From Gp6-AA40 sp036802945 (GTDB lineage: Bacteria > Acidobacteriota > Vicinamibacteria > Vicinamibacterales > UBA2999), in NCBI GenBank assembly GCA_036802945.1, contig DAIRVG010000058.1, forward strand, positions 1 through 32,462: 32,462 bases of DNA, read 5' to 3'. The translations under genes were made by a program, and so were the position numbers. Below the pieces are notes generated by a model, which was not told the origin of the DNA, made no database searches, and saw nothing but the letters and a program-made list of their open reading frames with translations. Shown here one piece after another: positions 13,162-21,815 of the stretch. The first letter of the stretch is position 1, and every line of letters starts with the position of its first letter.

Positions 13162-15501
13162 CTACGCGTTCGGGTCGGTCGGTATTTTCTTTCCGCCGCC
13201 ACCAGGCTGATCTTGTGGCGTTCCCATTAGCTGTGATGTTGTGAACTCGATTAGGCCACCAGAGTTTGCCACCGCTGTCACGGTGCCGCCTTGATTGAGC
13301 GTTATCAGGTACAACGAGCCGGAAACAAATTCGCGCTTGATCGTGTAGTTGGCGTTCGGCACAAGGTCCATGATCACGTGCCGGTCGGCGGGGTATCCGT
13401 GTTCAGTGACGTATTGCAATGTGGGCCCCGTCGACAGGTCTTGCATCGCCGAGAACATGATGTGCCACCAGGCGCCCGCTATCTTGAGCGTGCAACCCTC
13501 AAGGCTCGTTTGGTTCTCGAATACGTTTGCCCCGACGATTGCGGTCAAGGCCGTGCTGTCCCCAACATGCAAAAGCGTTAGGAGCTTGCTCACCTGCCGG
13601 TCCGGGTTGCCGTGGTAGGTTCTCGGAACGTCAACGGTTTCACGGTACGCATGCAGCGACGACGCCGCCTCGGGTGCAATTTCGTCCGGCGTGAATGTGC
13701 TAGGAGGAGACAAAGTTATTGATCCTGGGAGTAAGAACTGGCGAAACATCCGATTGTTGTAGTTCGTTACGCGACGGACCCCGGTGCCAAGGTCCAGCGG
13801 CTCCACTTTCGGATAGTGGAAGTGAGCGAGGTCCTTGCCTGGCTGGACCGGGTCGGCCCATTGCAAAACCTGCCGCACCTTATCGAACAGGATCACGATG
13901 TCGAGCTGTCGCAAGTGGATCTCCGAGCGCGTGCAGACGTCGCAAATCGAGTCCTGGTCCCACCAGCAATTGACCGATCCCTGGTTCTCGATTGGGCGGT
14001 AAGCGTTATTCGCTTCCATACGCACGTAGCTAAACCGCGAGTTGCCCCAGTGTCGTTGTACGGACGCGACACTGGGTGGCCCCTGATCTCCGAAGCGTTG
14101 CTGGTAACCCATCGACGGGACGGGCTTTCCTGTTCCGAATCCTCTCGTGTAAGGTCTCGCACCAGCGCCGATCGTGTGACAGTTGTGCCGGAATGATTCC
14201 CAGTATTTCCCGCCGCCGCCGTGCTTCATGTCACACAACAACCATCCGTCGACGGCCAGAGGGCCGCCGTGACCAGAGCGCCAAATTTGCACGTCCGTTT
14301 GGTCGTGGTCGGCGTGGTCCTGTGTGATCCAGAAGCAGCTCGCCCCTACGGCAACATCGTTCGCACCAAAGTCCTTGCGCGAGATATATTGCCCAGATCC
14401 TTCGGCATACCAGAACTTCGGAATTATGGGCTTGTAGTCAAGCCCGGGGACCGTGAAGTTCCCCCAGAAGAAGTCGTGGCCATAGTTCCAAGATGCTTTG
14501 GGCTCGTAGCGCGTGTTGGAGTATCCGCTGTTCAGCCAGTACTGACCGTACTGCAAAACAGGGTTGGTCGGGTCGTTGACGCGCAGCTCATCGACCGCTT
14601 GGAGCACAGAGATTCGCATAGAGCCCATATGTCCTTGTGCGCCCAGCTCCCCGCGCTCGAATGTCTGATTGCCGGGAAGTGCTGAATAGATGCAATACAT
14701 GATACGATCAGCCCACCACGTCTTACCCGCAGCGTAGTCTGTACCGCCCGCGTCTTTTACGGCACGGAACATGTCGAAGTAGTGGCGGTAGGGGCCTGGG
14801 CCATAGCTCACGCCTTCATGCCACGCACCACCCGCGAAGTGTTCGTCTAGCACCGGAATCACGCGGTCGGTCATCCACTGATCGATGAATGAACCCAGGT
14901 CTTGCGTCCACTGTCCATTTAGGTCTTTGAGGCGCCACGTGTGCCGGGCGGTGGGATCGCCATACGGGTAGTTGACCGTCGCGGGGATCGCGCCGTACAT
15001 CGCAAGCCAAGCGAACACAACGCCCTTAAACATCGCGGGGAAATAGTTGTTCTCCGGGTTGTCGTTCGCCCATGGCTCGTTGGGGTACACGTTGTGCACC
15101 CACGGATCGCTTGAGTTGTAGACCAGGAGAATCAAGAGGATCATATAGTCCTCCATCTTCGCCTGGCGTGTAGCGCCTAAATCGGCTTTGGCCCAGTCGT
15201 AGGCAAAGGCCATATCCTCGATCCAATCGCCAATCACGAGCCCACGGTTTTCCATGTTGTCGCTTACGGGTTTCGCGAGCTTTGCGTCGATCGCGGCGAG
15301 CAACGCGGCGAGCTTTGGCGCGGTCGGGTCTGATGCCCAGTCCCACACGTATTGACGTATCCGCTTCGTGTCGGTACCAGTCCAAATCGGCTTGTCCGCC
15401 TGGAAGTCCTGCCACGCCTGGCTATTCGCGATGCGCTGTGCGGTCATGTACGCAACGCGCCCATTCTGGTAGATCCTCGGATTCGTGGGCGAAATAGGCA
15501 T
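13162..15501 (-). CDS. Heparinase II/III-like polysaccharide lyase, 779 aa
   Basis: This is probably a virion depolymerase cleaving acidic polysaccharide by beta-elimination. The N-terminal half is helical like an alpha/alpha toroid, with NDNPENNYF (147-153), GGAWHEGVSYGPGP (224-237) and helices between. The second part has beta blocks typical of heparinase II/III: QYISRKDFG (371-379), DHADHDQTDVQIWRSG (395-410), LAVDGW (415-420) and SFRHNCHTIGAG (436-446), with candidate catalytic Asn, His and Tyr in these blocks. No signal peptide is present. It follows the tail hub and phosphoesterase. Substrate is unknown; alginate- or glycosaminoglycan-like polymers are typical of the fold. Confidence 0.7.
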   Translation of the reverse strand: MPISPTNPRIYQNGRVAYMTAQRIANSQAWQDFQADKPIWTGTDTKRIRQYVWDWASDPTAPKLAALLAAIDAKLAKPVSDNMENRGLVIGDWIEDMAFAYDWAKADLGATRQAKMEDYMILLILLVYNSSDPWVHNVYPNEPWANDNPENNYFPAMFKGVVFAWLAMYGAIPATVNYPYGDPTARHTWRLKDLNGQWTQDLGSFIDQWMTDRVIPVLDEHFAGGAWHEGVSYGPGPYRHYFDMFRAVKDAGGTDYAAGKTWWADRIMYCIYSALPGNQTFERGELGAQGHMGSMRISVLQAVDELRVNDPTNPVLQYGQYWLNSGYSNTRYEPKASWNYGHDFFWGNFTVPGLDYKPIIPKFWYAEGSGQYISRKDFGANDVAVGASCFWITQDHADHDQTDVQIWRSGHGGPLAVDGWLLCDMKHGGGGKYWESFRHNCHTIGAGARPYTRGFGTGKPVPSMGYQQRFGDQGPPSVASVQRHWGNSRFSYVRMEANNAYRPIENQGSVNCWWDQDSICDVCTRSEIHLRQLDIVILFDKVRQVLQWADPVQPGKDLAHFHYPKVEPLDLGTGVRRVTNYNNRMFRQFLLPGSITLSPPSTFTPDEIAPEAASSLHAYRETVDVPRTYHGNPDRQVSKLLTLLHVGDSTALTAIVGANVFENQTSLEGCTLKIAGAWWHIMFSAMQDLSTGPTLQYVTEHGYPADRHVIMDLVPNANYTIKREFVSGSLYLITLNQGGTVTAVANSGGLIEFTTSQLMGTPQDQPGGGGKKIPTDPNA

Positions 15502-15526
15502 ACTTCATCGTTCCTTTCGGCGCGCA

Positions 15527-16456
15527 CTACAACAAGACGGTCTCGGACCAGTTCCATGTATTCGGCGCCCAGTTCCGTAACACGTCGTATCCAAAATTGA
15601 AGTCCGCGACGTCGTAGCGATCGCGGAAGAATCGTATGACCAGAATCCCCTCGGGGTAGGTCGTCGCGTAGGGCGGTGTCCCGCCGATGGGTGATTGCGT
15701 TATGCTGCCTGGCGAGAACATTCGTATTGATGAGGCCCCGCCGCCCGTCCACGTGATGTGTTGCGTGTAGTGATTGTGCCCGTGTAGGTGGAACAGCGTA
15801 TTTTTGCTGTTGCTCAAGGTCTCCAGCGCGGTCTTCGCACCCGCATCCCATTCGGCGGAGTACCCGGGATCAAGGGAGCGGTGGTGCATGATCACGGTCG
15901 TTTCTCCGGCGGGCCGTGCCGAGAGGGCCGCCGCAACTTCGGTTTCGATCTGTGCCTGTGTGGGCGCGTTTGTGATGTTGTCCCGCATCGCCTGAAACCA
16001 CACGTGCCCGACCTTAACACCCCAAAACAGGCTTCCCTGTGTGGCGATGATGTGGTCGCGAAAGAACTGGTCGTCATGGTTTCCGTCCATCACGTAACAC
16101 GGAAACTGAATGTCGCCGGTCCCGTTGCGCTTAAAGTCCTGGGCAAAACGCGTAATCGTGTCGGTGTCGTGGTGCACGCAGTCGCCCAGGTTAAACACCA
16201 TTCGCGGGCGTTCAATGATCCCGCCGAGGACGTGCGGCTTGCCGGGCAGTGTGTTGAGCGCGACGACGAGGCGCTCGATAGCATCCGCTGGCGTTCCCGG
16301 CGGCGCGTCGTCTTGGTTCTGAAGATTTCCATAGTGCGTGTCGCTCACCACAAATACCGTGAACTCGAACGGCAAGCCACGCCCCCCACCCAGCAGGCGA
16401 ATGTCGGGCGTTTCGACTGCTTGCCGGCGCTCGACCATCCTATGGACTTCGTTCAC
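15527..16456 (-). CDS. Calcineurin-like metallophosphoesterase in tail module, 309 aa
   Basis: All five metal-binding blocks are present: D-x-H at 39-41 (VVSDTHYG), GD at 91-92 (NLGDCVHH), GNHDD at 125-129, HH at 191-192 (IMHHRS) and HGHNH at 225-229. It would be a two-metal phosphoesterase. The likely start is GTG 16456, which overlaps the hub stop as GTGA after a GGGGGG run; an ATG 30 bp upstream lies inside the hub gene. It has no signal peptide. Between hub and lyase it is probably a tail-tip enzyme, but the substrate (teichoic-like phosphodiester, phosphorylated polysaccharide or nucleotide) is unknown. Confidence 0.85.
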   Translation of the reverse strand: MNEVHRMVERRQAVETPDIRLLGGGRGLPFEFTVFVVSDTHYGNLQNQDDAPPGTPADAIERLVVALNTLPGKPHVLGGIIERPRMVFNLGDCVHHDTDTITRFAQDFKRNGTGDIQFPCYVMDGNHDDQFFRDHIIATQGSLFWGVKVGHVWFQAMRDNITNAPTQAQIETEVAAALSARPAGETTVIMHHRSLDPGYSAEWDAGAKTALETLSNSKNTLFHLHGHNHYTQHITWTGGGASSIRMFSPGSITQSPIGGTPPYATTYPEGILVIRFFRDRYDVADFNFGYDVLRNWAPNTWNWSETVLL

Positions 16457-18600
16457 CAGCTCACCCCCCAGCCATAGACGCGGCACGGATGCACTAAGTT
16501 AATCTTGACCCAAATGTTTTCCCCGTTGTCGAGGGCGGTGATGTTCACGTTCGTGTGGCTAATTCCCTGTGCGGTGATGGTGTTCCCCACATTGCCGGAT
16601 GGCGGGAATGTCGTCCCGCGGTATAGCGTGAAATCAACCCCCTGGCCAGGGAGCACCAGGTCGAACCAGCGGACGCGGAAGGTGGACCCATCTACCGCGT
16701 TAAAGAATTGTGCGAGACCCGTTTTTCGCGTCGACGCCGCAACCGAGAATGTGTAGGTAGCACTCGTACCGAGCGCGGTATCGTCCGCTTCGTTTCGGAT
16801 AATCATCTGTATGGTCGTTGCGCTGCTGTTATAAATGCACTCCAAGACGTAGTTGGTATCCTTCGTGAGGTTGATGGTTTCGCGAAGTGTTGAGACACCA
16901 GCCACAACCGTAAAGAGGCGAAAACGCATGTTGGCGGCGTTGTTCTGAAAATCTACAATGCACCGGTTGCTAGCGTCGACAAATGCAAATACGACAACGG
17001 ACGCCCCAGACATACTTGTCGCCACCCAATCGAGGGCTACGCGGGTCGTATAGCTGCCGGGGAGCCCGAAGCCAACCTGGCCGGTCGGCACGTCGGCGCT
17101 CTGGTCCTTGTAGAACATGATTCCGCCCGCGATCGCGTATTGTTCAACGCCGTGACCGTCTGGGCTCGTGCGGAACGACTCCGACGGGCCGCCCTCAAAA
17201 AACGTCGATATGTCGTCGTCGCGCTCGAATGACACGCGCCCGCGCAGATCCAAGTCCGTGTGCAGCCGCACCAGGTCGGCCTCATCTCCCGTCGGAATGG
17301 TGTTCGACAGTGCGACCAGATACGAATAGTCGTGATTGGCCCAGAGCGCTCGGTCCCGCAACTCAACGTGCTCGCTACGTGTTTTGTCAAACGCATTGGT
17401 GTCGTTCAATGGATCGAAGAATGTGTTTAGGTAGCCGTTTTTGCGAGCGTCAACCTGGGCCGCCTGCGCGAACTCTTCCCCTCGTGTGTGCTCAATCTTT
17501 GAGAGAGATATGCTATTGCTATTCGCGCGCTCAATCCTGTTCACAACTTCGCGGTATTGTTCCTCCAATGTCCCGAGCAACTTGTCACCGATCTCCATCC
17601 TTCCGACAAGGCCCGCTATGGGATCGAGCGTGTAGACTACGCGTCGAATCGGGAACGAGTAGACAGCCGCATCGGTATCGGTGATGCGAGCGTTCCCGCG
17701 CGGGAATAGAAAATCGGAGAATGTAGGAAGTTCCGCCTCGACAATCTTTTTCGGGTCTTTCTGTCGCGATATGATCGAGTCTCCATAGCGCCCGATGTCC
17801 GCTGCGGCCTTGCTGTTCCGCATCTGGACGACGCGGGTCTTGGTCCCGTAAGCGGTCTTTGACGTCGCGTCCTCGCGGTGGAGGGTCAATTGCCCGCCGC
17901 CCACCACCTGCTTCGATTGCATGTATACGTCGTTAACAAGATCGTCCACGTCTTCCTCGACGGAGAGTGAAGCGACGTGCGTACCGACCCAGTATTGTGC
18001 GACGTTCGAAGACGAAACGTCCTTGAAGTAGAGTTTTTTGTTCTGGTCGACGCCGTACTGGACGTCATCTTGCAGAATAGCAAGCTGTGCCACGATTTCG
18101 GCCGCACTCTCGAACTCGACCTCGTAGTCCGCGACCGTGTAGGGCGAGCCGACGCTGATCTCGCTGGTCGAAGCTGAGATGGCCGTAATCGGCGTATCCA
18201 CGTCCGCGAGAATGTCGATCACAAGGTCGTCGATGTCCTGCCCCTCGTAGTATTTGACGATCCGCTGTTTCGATAGCTCCTCATGGAAGAGCCCACGCGC
18301 TCGGTACTGCCATTCCCGGTTGGTATTCCCCGCCAGCGGAACGGAGGTAATGACACCGGACCAGTACGTCGTGAGTGCCGCCACCATAGTCTTCGCCTTG
18401 ACGGTCACGAGGTATCCGACCTGGATCGTCCCCTGGAGCTTCTCGCGGGCAATCGTAAACGCAAGTTCGTTGCATCCCCCGTTGTCGAGTAAGTCAAACT
18501 CGCCGCTCAATACCGCGGGCTCACCCGCACTCGAAGACAGAATCGACTTCTGAACGAGCGAGCGGTCCGTGACGATGATCTCGTAATAGTCTAGGTTCAT
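16453..18600 (-). CDS. Tail hub / tail-associated protein with C-terminal binding module, 715 aa
   Basis: The N-terminal half resembles phage hub (Tal/gp27-like) proteins: beta-rich NELAFTIAREKLQGTIQVGYLVTV, a SGVITSV strand pair, EEDVDDLVNDVYM, and a central segment IGDKLLGTLEEQYREVVNRIERANSNSI that precedes a helical linker; these are shown as separate blocks. The C-terminal half (about residues 430-640) looks like a LamG-type beta sandwich (FASG-like: VVVFAFVDASNRCIVDF, MRFRLFTVVAG, TIQMIIRNEA), likely carbohydrate binding. Overlap with both neighbours by 4 bp. It probably forms the tail tip and binds the host surface. Confidence 0.7.
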   Translation of the reverse strand: MNLDYYEIIVTDRSLVQKSILSSSAGEPAVLSGEFDLLDNGGCNELAFTIAREKLQGTIQVGYLVTVKAKTMVAALTTYWSGVITSVPLAGNTNREWQYRARGLFHEELSKQRIVKYYEGQDIDDLVIDILADVDTPITAISASTSEISVGSPYTVADYEVEFESAAEIVAQLAILQDDVQYGVDQNKKLYFKDVSSSNVAQYWVGTHVASLSVEEDVDDLVNDVYMQSKQVVGGGQLTLHREDATSKTAYGTKTRVVQMRNSKAAADIGRYGDSIISRQKDPKKIVEAELPTFSDFLFPRGNARITDTDAAVYSFPIRRVVYTLDPIAGLVGRMEIGDKLLGTLEEQYREVVNRIERANSNSISLSKIEHTRGEEFAQAAQVDARKNGYLNTFFDPLNDTNAFDKTRSEHVELRDRALWANHDYSYLVALSNTIPTGDEADLVRLHTDLDLRGRVSFERDDDISTFFEGGPSESFRTSPDGHGVEQYAIAGGIMFYKDQSADVPTGQVGFGLPGSYTTRVALDWVATSMSGASVVVFAFVDASNRCIVDFQNNAANMRFRLFTVVAGVSTLRETINLTKDTNYVLECIYNSSATTIQMIIRNEADDTALGTSATYTFSVAASTRKTGLAQFFNAVDGSTFRVRWFDLVLPGQGVDFTLYRGTTFPPSGNVGNTITAQGISHTNVNITALDNGENIWVKINLVHPCRVYGWGVSW

Positions 18601-18836
18601 ACTTCAGTAAACTCGTCGTCTGCTATCTTTGCCCGTGTCGTCACCTCTCGAAACGACCCGTCCTCGTTCTTGACGACGACGTTCGTCACGACGACCGTGG
18701 CCCCATGGATCGCGAGGACACCGTTCACGTATGAAAGATTGGCCGATCCAGCGAACGTCACTATCTCGTTCAGGTTGGAGCCCGTCCACTCGACAAGCGA
18801 TATTGTCTCGGTGCGTGTAAAGTTTTCGGTCGCCAT
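18597..18836 (-). CDS. Small tail-region protein, 79 aa
   Basis: Start at ATG 18836 (MATENFTRTETISLVEW) with a GAGGGG site; the upstream extension overlaps the preceding gene and is unlikely. The protein is beta-rich (VNGVLAIHGATVVVTNVVV) and ends overlapping the hub start by ATGA. The role is unknown; location between Dit and the hub suggests a tail-tip component. Confidence 0.6.
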   Translation of the reverse strand: MATENFTRTETISLVEWTGSNLNEIVTFAGSANLSYVNGVLAIHGATVVVTNVVVKNEDGSFREVTTRAKIADDEFTEV

Positions 18837-18850
18837 CTTTCGATCCCCTC

Positions 18851-19708
18851 TTACGTCAGTTTTTCGAGCCACAGAAGCGAGACGGTGAAGTTGGCACTCG
18901 CACCGGATGTGACCGAGATCGTGTCAGTGCCCTGCTTAAAGGTGAAGAACCGCCCGGAGAAGTTCGCAATGTCGTTCGACGTGACGCCCGAGACGATCTT
19001 CTTGACGGTCCCGTGGTACATATCAATAACCCACTGGTCGTTGATAGCCGCAAGGGTGCCGGTGATCGCGAACGACTGGCCGTCAATGTTCGACACCGTG
19101 GGGTTGGTTGGAACCGTGCCGCCTGTTCGCGTGATATAGAGCGTTGCGCGCTTTGAACGGTAGCGGCCTGCGTCGGTGATTACCTTGCTCCCCGCGCCGC
19201 TCGTCACCGTCACAATGTCGGCTTTGATTCCATCCCCGTACCATGCGGGATCGGTTGCACGAAACGAGACGTCAATTCCGCTCACCGCTTCGTACATTGT
19301 TTTGCGCACGTAGTGTCCGCCGCCGCCAGACGGTTCCCCATAGCGACGGTAGCGCTGCTTTGTCGAGCCGTCGTAGAACCCGGCCCGAATGTAGGTGTAC
19401 TTCGTGGCCTGCGCGATGTTCGCCATGCGTTCCGTGAGATCATAAAAAGTATCGTTTGGATTGTTGCCGGCGACTTCTCCAAAAAAAGCCATAGTTACGG
19501 AGGCTTGTTGCCCGTCGGATAAAATAAACGAGCCCGGCGCCTCCGGGATTTCGCGTTCGTCTTGCTTCCTAGCCCATCCGAATAGGTCGTCCGGGTTGAT
19601 GTTGCGGCTTGTTAAATTGAGCGACGTGCCGCCCGCTTGCACGCTGTCGGCCGCGTTCCAGTACAGCTCAAACTCATACTGTGTCGGAATCGGGTAGGCG
19701 ATTGGCAC
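18851..19708 (-). CDS. Distal tail (Dit)-like protein, 285 aa
   Basis: The start is GTG 19708, 4 nt after the tape-measure stop with GGGGTG as ribosome site. The arrangement fits Dit-family proteins: an N-terminal domain with VTMAFFGEV and DLTERMANIAQATKYTYI, then SFRATDPAWYGDG (about 146-158), the usual bridge, and a C-terminal galectin-like beta domain (GTDTISVTSGASANFTVSLLW). Gene order tape measure, Dit, hub is the standard one for siphovirus tails. It would form the hexameric ring joining tube and tip. Confidence 0.7.
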   Translation of the reverse strand: MPIAYPIPTQYEFELYWNAADSVQAGGTSLNLTSRNINPDDLFGWARKQDEREIPEAPGSFILSDGQQASVTMAFFGEVAGNNPNDTFYDLTERMANIAQATKYTYIRAGFYDGSTKQRYRRYGEPSGGGGHYVRKTMYEAVSGIDVSFRATDPAWYGDGIKADIVTVTSGAGSKVITDAGRYRSKRATLYITRTGGTVPTNPTVSNIDGQSFAITGTLAAINDQWVIDMYHGTVKKIVSGVTSNDIANFSGRFFTFKQGTDTISVTSGASANFTVSLLWLEKLT

Positions 19709-19712
19709 GTCG

Positions 19713-21812
19713 TCACCCCGTGTCCGCGCCCAGTGCTCGACCCAAGCGTCGCGCCATCACGTCGAATGCGCGCTCCAAGTCGAGCTGCATATTTAGCGGG
19801 CCGTTGAAATTTAAGTTCGCTTCCAGCGTGCTGCCATTACCGCCACGAAGCATCGCGGCTTCGCGTGGCGCACCCGCGCGCTCGAGGCTCGCCGCCAACT
19901 CCCGCGTCGTATTCTTCTTGGGGTTGAAAACCACTTCGCCCTCGTGCATGAGAAAGTGCGAGGTGCGCGGGATTACGCCGCCTTGCTCGAAGCCACCGAG
20001 GGACTTCGCGAATTTGCTTTCGACGGACGATATGGCGCCCATGGCAAGCGCGGCCGCGGCGATGATCGGACCCACCGCGGCGAGCGTTGCGCCGAATGAA
20101 AGCGGGGCGCCAATGGCGGCCTTTCCTAGCTCCTTCGCTTTCTCGATTAGTATTTTTGCGATGGCCGCGCGCGCTTCCGCGCCCAGTACCTTAACAAGTG
20201 CGAGGACCGTTGCCTTGCCGAACGCAACGGCAAAATTCTTCTCGCTCTCTAGCACCTGGGCGAACATGTCACCCCAGGCGAAGGCGAAATCCGCCGTCTT
20301 TTGGGCGTTGTGATCGATCAGCTCGTCGAGTTCCCTCTGTTGTTGTTTCGAGAACTCGGAACGCGAGCCGGTAATGGCGGCCCAGGTTTCCTGATCCTTG
20401 TCGCGCATTTCCTGGAAACGTTCGTCAATCATGTCAAGCTGATCCTGCGGAATCACAGCATCCGCAAGCTCCGACTGGCCGAGCTCAATGTTAGCCGTCA
20501 TCTGCTCGAAGGTACGTTGCGTGTCCATCTTGATTTGCTGGGCACGCTGGGCCACGCGGGCCTGGAAACCTTCTATGAACTTGTCGAGCTTTTTGGCAGC
20601 GTCGCCGTCGCCACTACCGCCACTACTCCCGCCGCCTGTTGGCGCTTGTTGTCCAGCCGTTAGTTTGTCGCGTGCTTCCTTTAGTTTCGTGATCTGAATC
20701 GTTATTTCGGCGATCTCTTTTCTAAGGTCGTCTTTCTTAGAACCGAGCGAGAAGATGCTAAACGGCTCGGGCATCTTCTTTACTTGGTCCATTAGATTCT
20801 GGAGCTTCGCCTGTTGCTCCTCGATTGCTGCGTTTACGGCCTCGATGTTCTTTGGGAGTTGCTTCTGTGCAAGACCCAATGCTACCAAGCCACCGACAAG
20901 CGTTCCGATTCCTAGAATGGCGAGTGTGATTGGACCGCCGAGTGCGCCGATCGCAAGCCCCAGTGTCGCGAGTGCCGCAATCAAGCCGGTCCCGCCAATT
21001 CCGCCGCCCACGATCAACAACACAATATCCTTATGCGCCGCCGCCCATTCGGCGAAGCGTTTAACGATCGGCACCACGGCACGCGTGAGTTGCAGAATGG
21101 TCGGGAGGAGTGCGAATCCGATTGCTTCCTTGGCTTCGGAGATCTGATGCGTGGCAATCTTCATCTGGCCCGAGAAGGTTTTCCCGGCCGCTTCGGCGGC
21201 ACCCTGGAAACGCTGGTCAATCGAGGCGATCGCCTTGTCGAGGGTCAGCGTTTCGCCCTTAGCCAAATTCAGGTCGATGCCGAGTTTTTGCAAGGCCCCC
21301 GAATTTCCATTGAGCGCTTTCCCCAGCGCCTTCGACACCGTGTCTAGGTCGAGCGAGTTTCCTTCGACGTCCTTGAAGCCCGCGGCTAGATCCAATACCC
21401 GCGGGACGAGCTGCTCGATGGCCTTGTCGGTTTGACCGAAGGCGGCCAGCGTCGCCTGCGCCGAAATGACTTGCTCGTCTGAAAACTCGGTCACGAGCTG
21501 CATGGCATCCGCTTGGCGGGTGAGAATACCGATGGAGTCCGCGCGCGTGCGTTGATCGAGGCGAAGGTTCGACGTGAGCTTGGTGATGGCGTTTTCTTGC
21601 GCGGCCGCTTCGTTGGTGACGTCGCGAATGGTCCGTTGCATGCCGGCGAATGAGAGCGCCCCGCCCAGCGAGAGCCCGGCAAGTGCCTTGCTATTCGCCT
21701 GCAAATTACTGACAAAGCGGTTGGTCGCGGTCGTAGCGGTGGCGAGCCCCCGCGTCCATCCCGCGGGGTCGATCCCCATTTTTACCAGTACTTCGTCGAC
21801 GGTCCGGGCCAC
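19713..21812 (-). CDS. Tail tape measure protein, 699 aa
   Basis: It sets tail length and is ejected with DNA. Start GTG 21812 with GGAG upstream. Typical sequence: Gly/Ala-rich N-terminus (ALAGLSLGGALSFAGMQ), helical repeats rich in Ala/Gln, a hydrophobic block at 263-315 (DIVLLIVGG ... GGLVALGLA), long charged helices, and the common C-terminus GGFEQGGVIPRTS with HEGEVVFNPKKNTT. It follows the chaperone frameshift pair, as expected. At 699 residues the tail would be about 100 nm by the usual rule of 0.15 nm per residue. Confidence 0.9.
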   Translation of the reverse strand: MARTVDEVLVKMGIDPAGWTRGLATATTATNRFVSNLQANSKALAGLSLGGALSFAGMQRTIRDVTNEAAAQENAITKLTSNLRLDQRTRADSIGILTRQADAMQLVTEFSDEQVISAQATLAAFGQTDKAIEQLVPRVLDLAAGFKDVEGNSLDLDTVSKALGKALNGNSGALQKLGIDLNLAKGETLTLDKAIASIDQRFQGAAEAAGKTFSGQMKIATHQISEAKEAIGFALLPTILQLTRAVVPIVKRFAEWAAAHKDIVLLIVGGGIGGTGLIAALATLGLAIGALGGPITLAILGIGTLVGGLVALGLAQKQLPKNIEAVNAAIEEQQAKLQNLMDQVKKMPEPFSIFSLGSKKDDLRKEIAEITIQITKLKEARDKLTAGQQAPTGGGSSGGSGDGDAAKKLDKFIEGFQARVAQRAQQIKMDTQRTFEQMTANIELGQSELADAVIPQDQLDMIDERFQEMRDKDQETWAAITGSRSEFSKQQQRELDELIDHNAQKTADFAFAWGDMFAQVLESEKNFAVAFGKATVLALVKVLGAEARAAIAKILIEKAKELGKAAIGAPLSFGATLAAVGPIIAAAALAMGAISSVESKFAKSLGGFEQGGVIPRTSHFLMHEGEVVFNPKKNTTRELAASLERAGAPREAAMLRGGNGSTLEANLNFNGPLNMQLDLERAFDVMARRLGRALGADTG

Positions 21813-21815
21813 TTG

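Noticed and set aside
16453..16486. ATG start for the phosphoesterase at 16486
   Set aside because: It lies 34 bp inside the hub gene, whereas the GTG at 16456 gives a GTGA overlap with a purine-rich site upstream.
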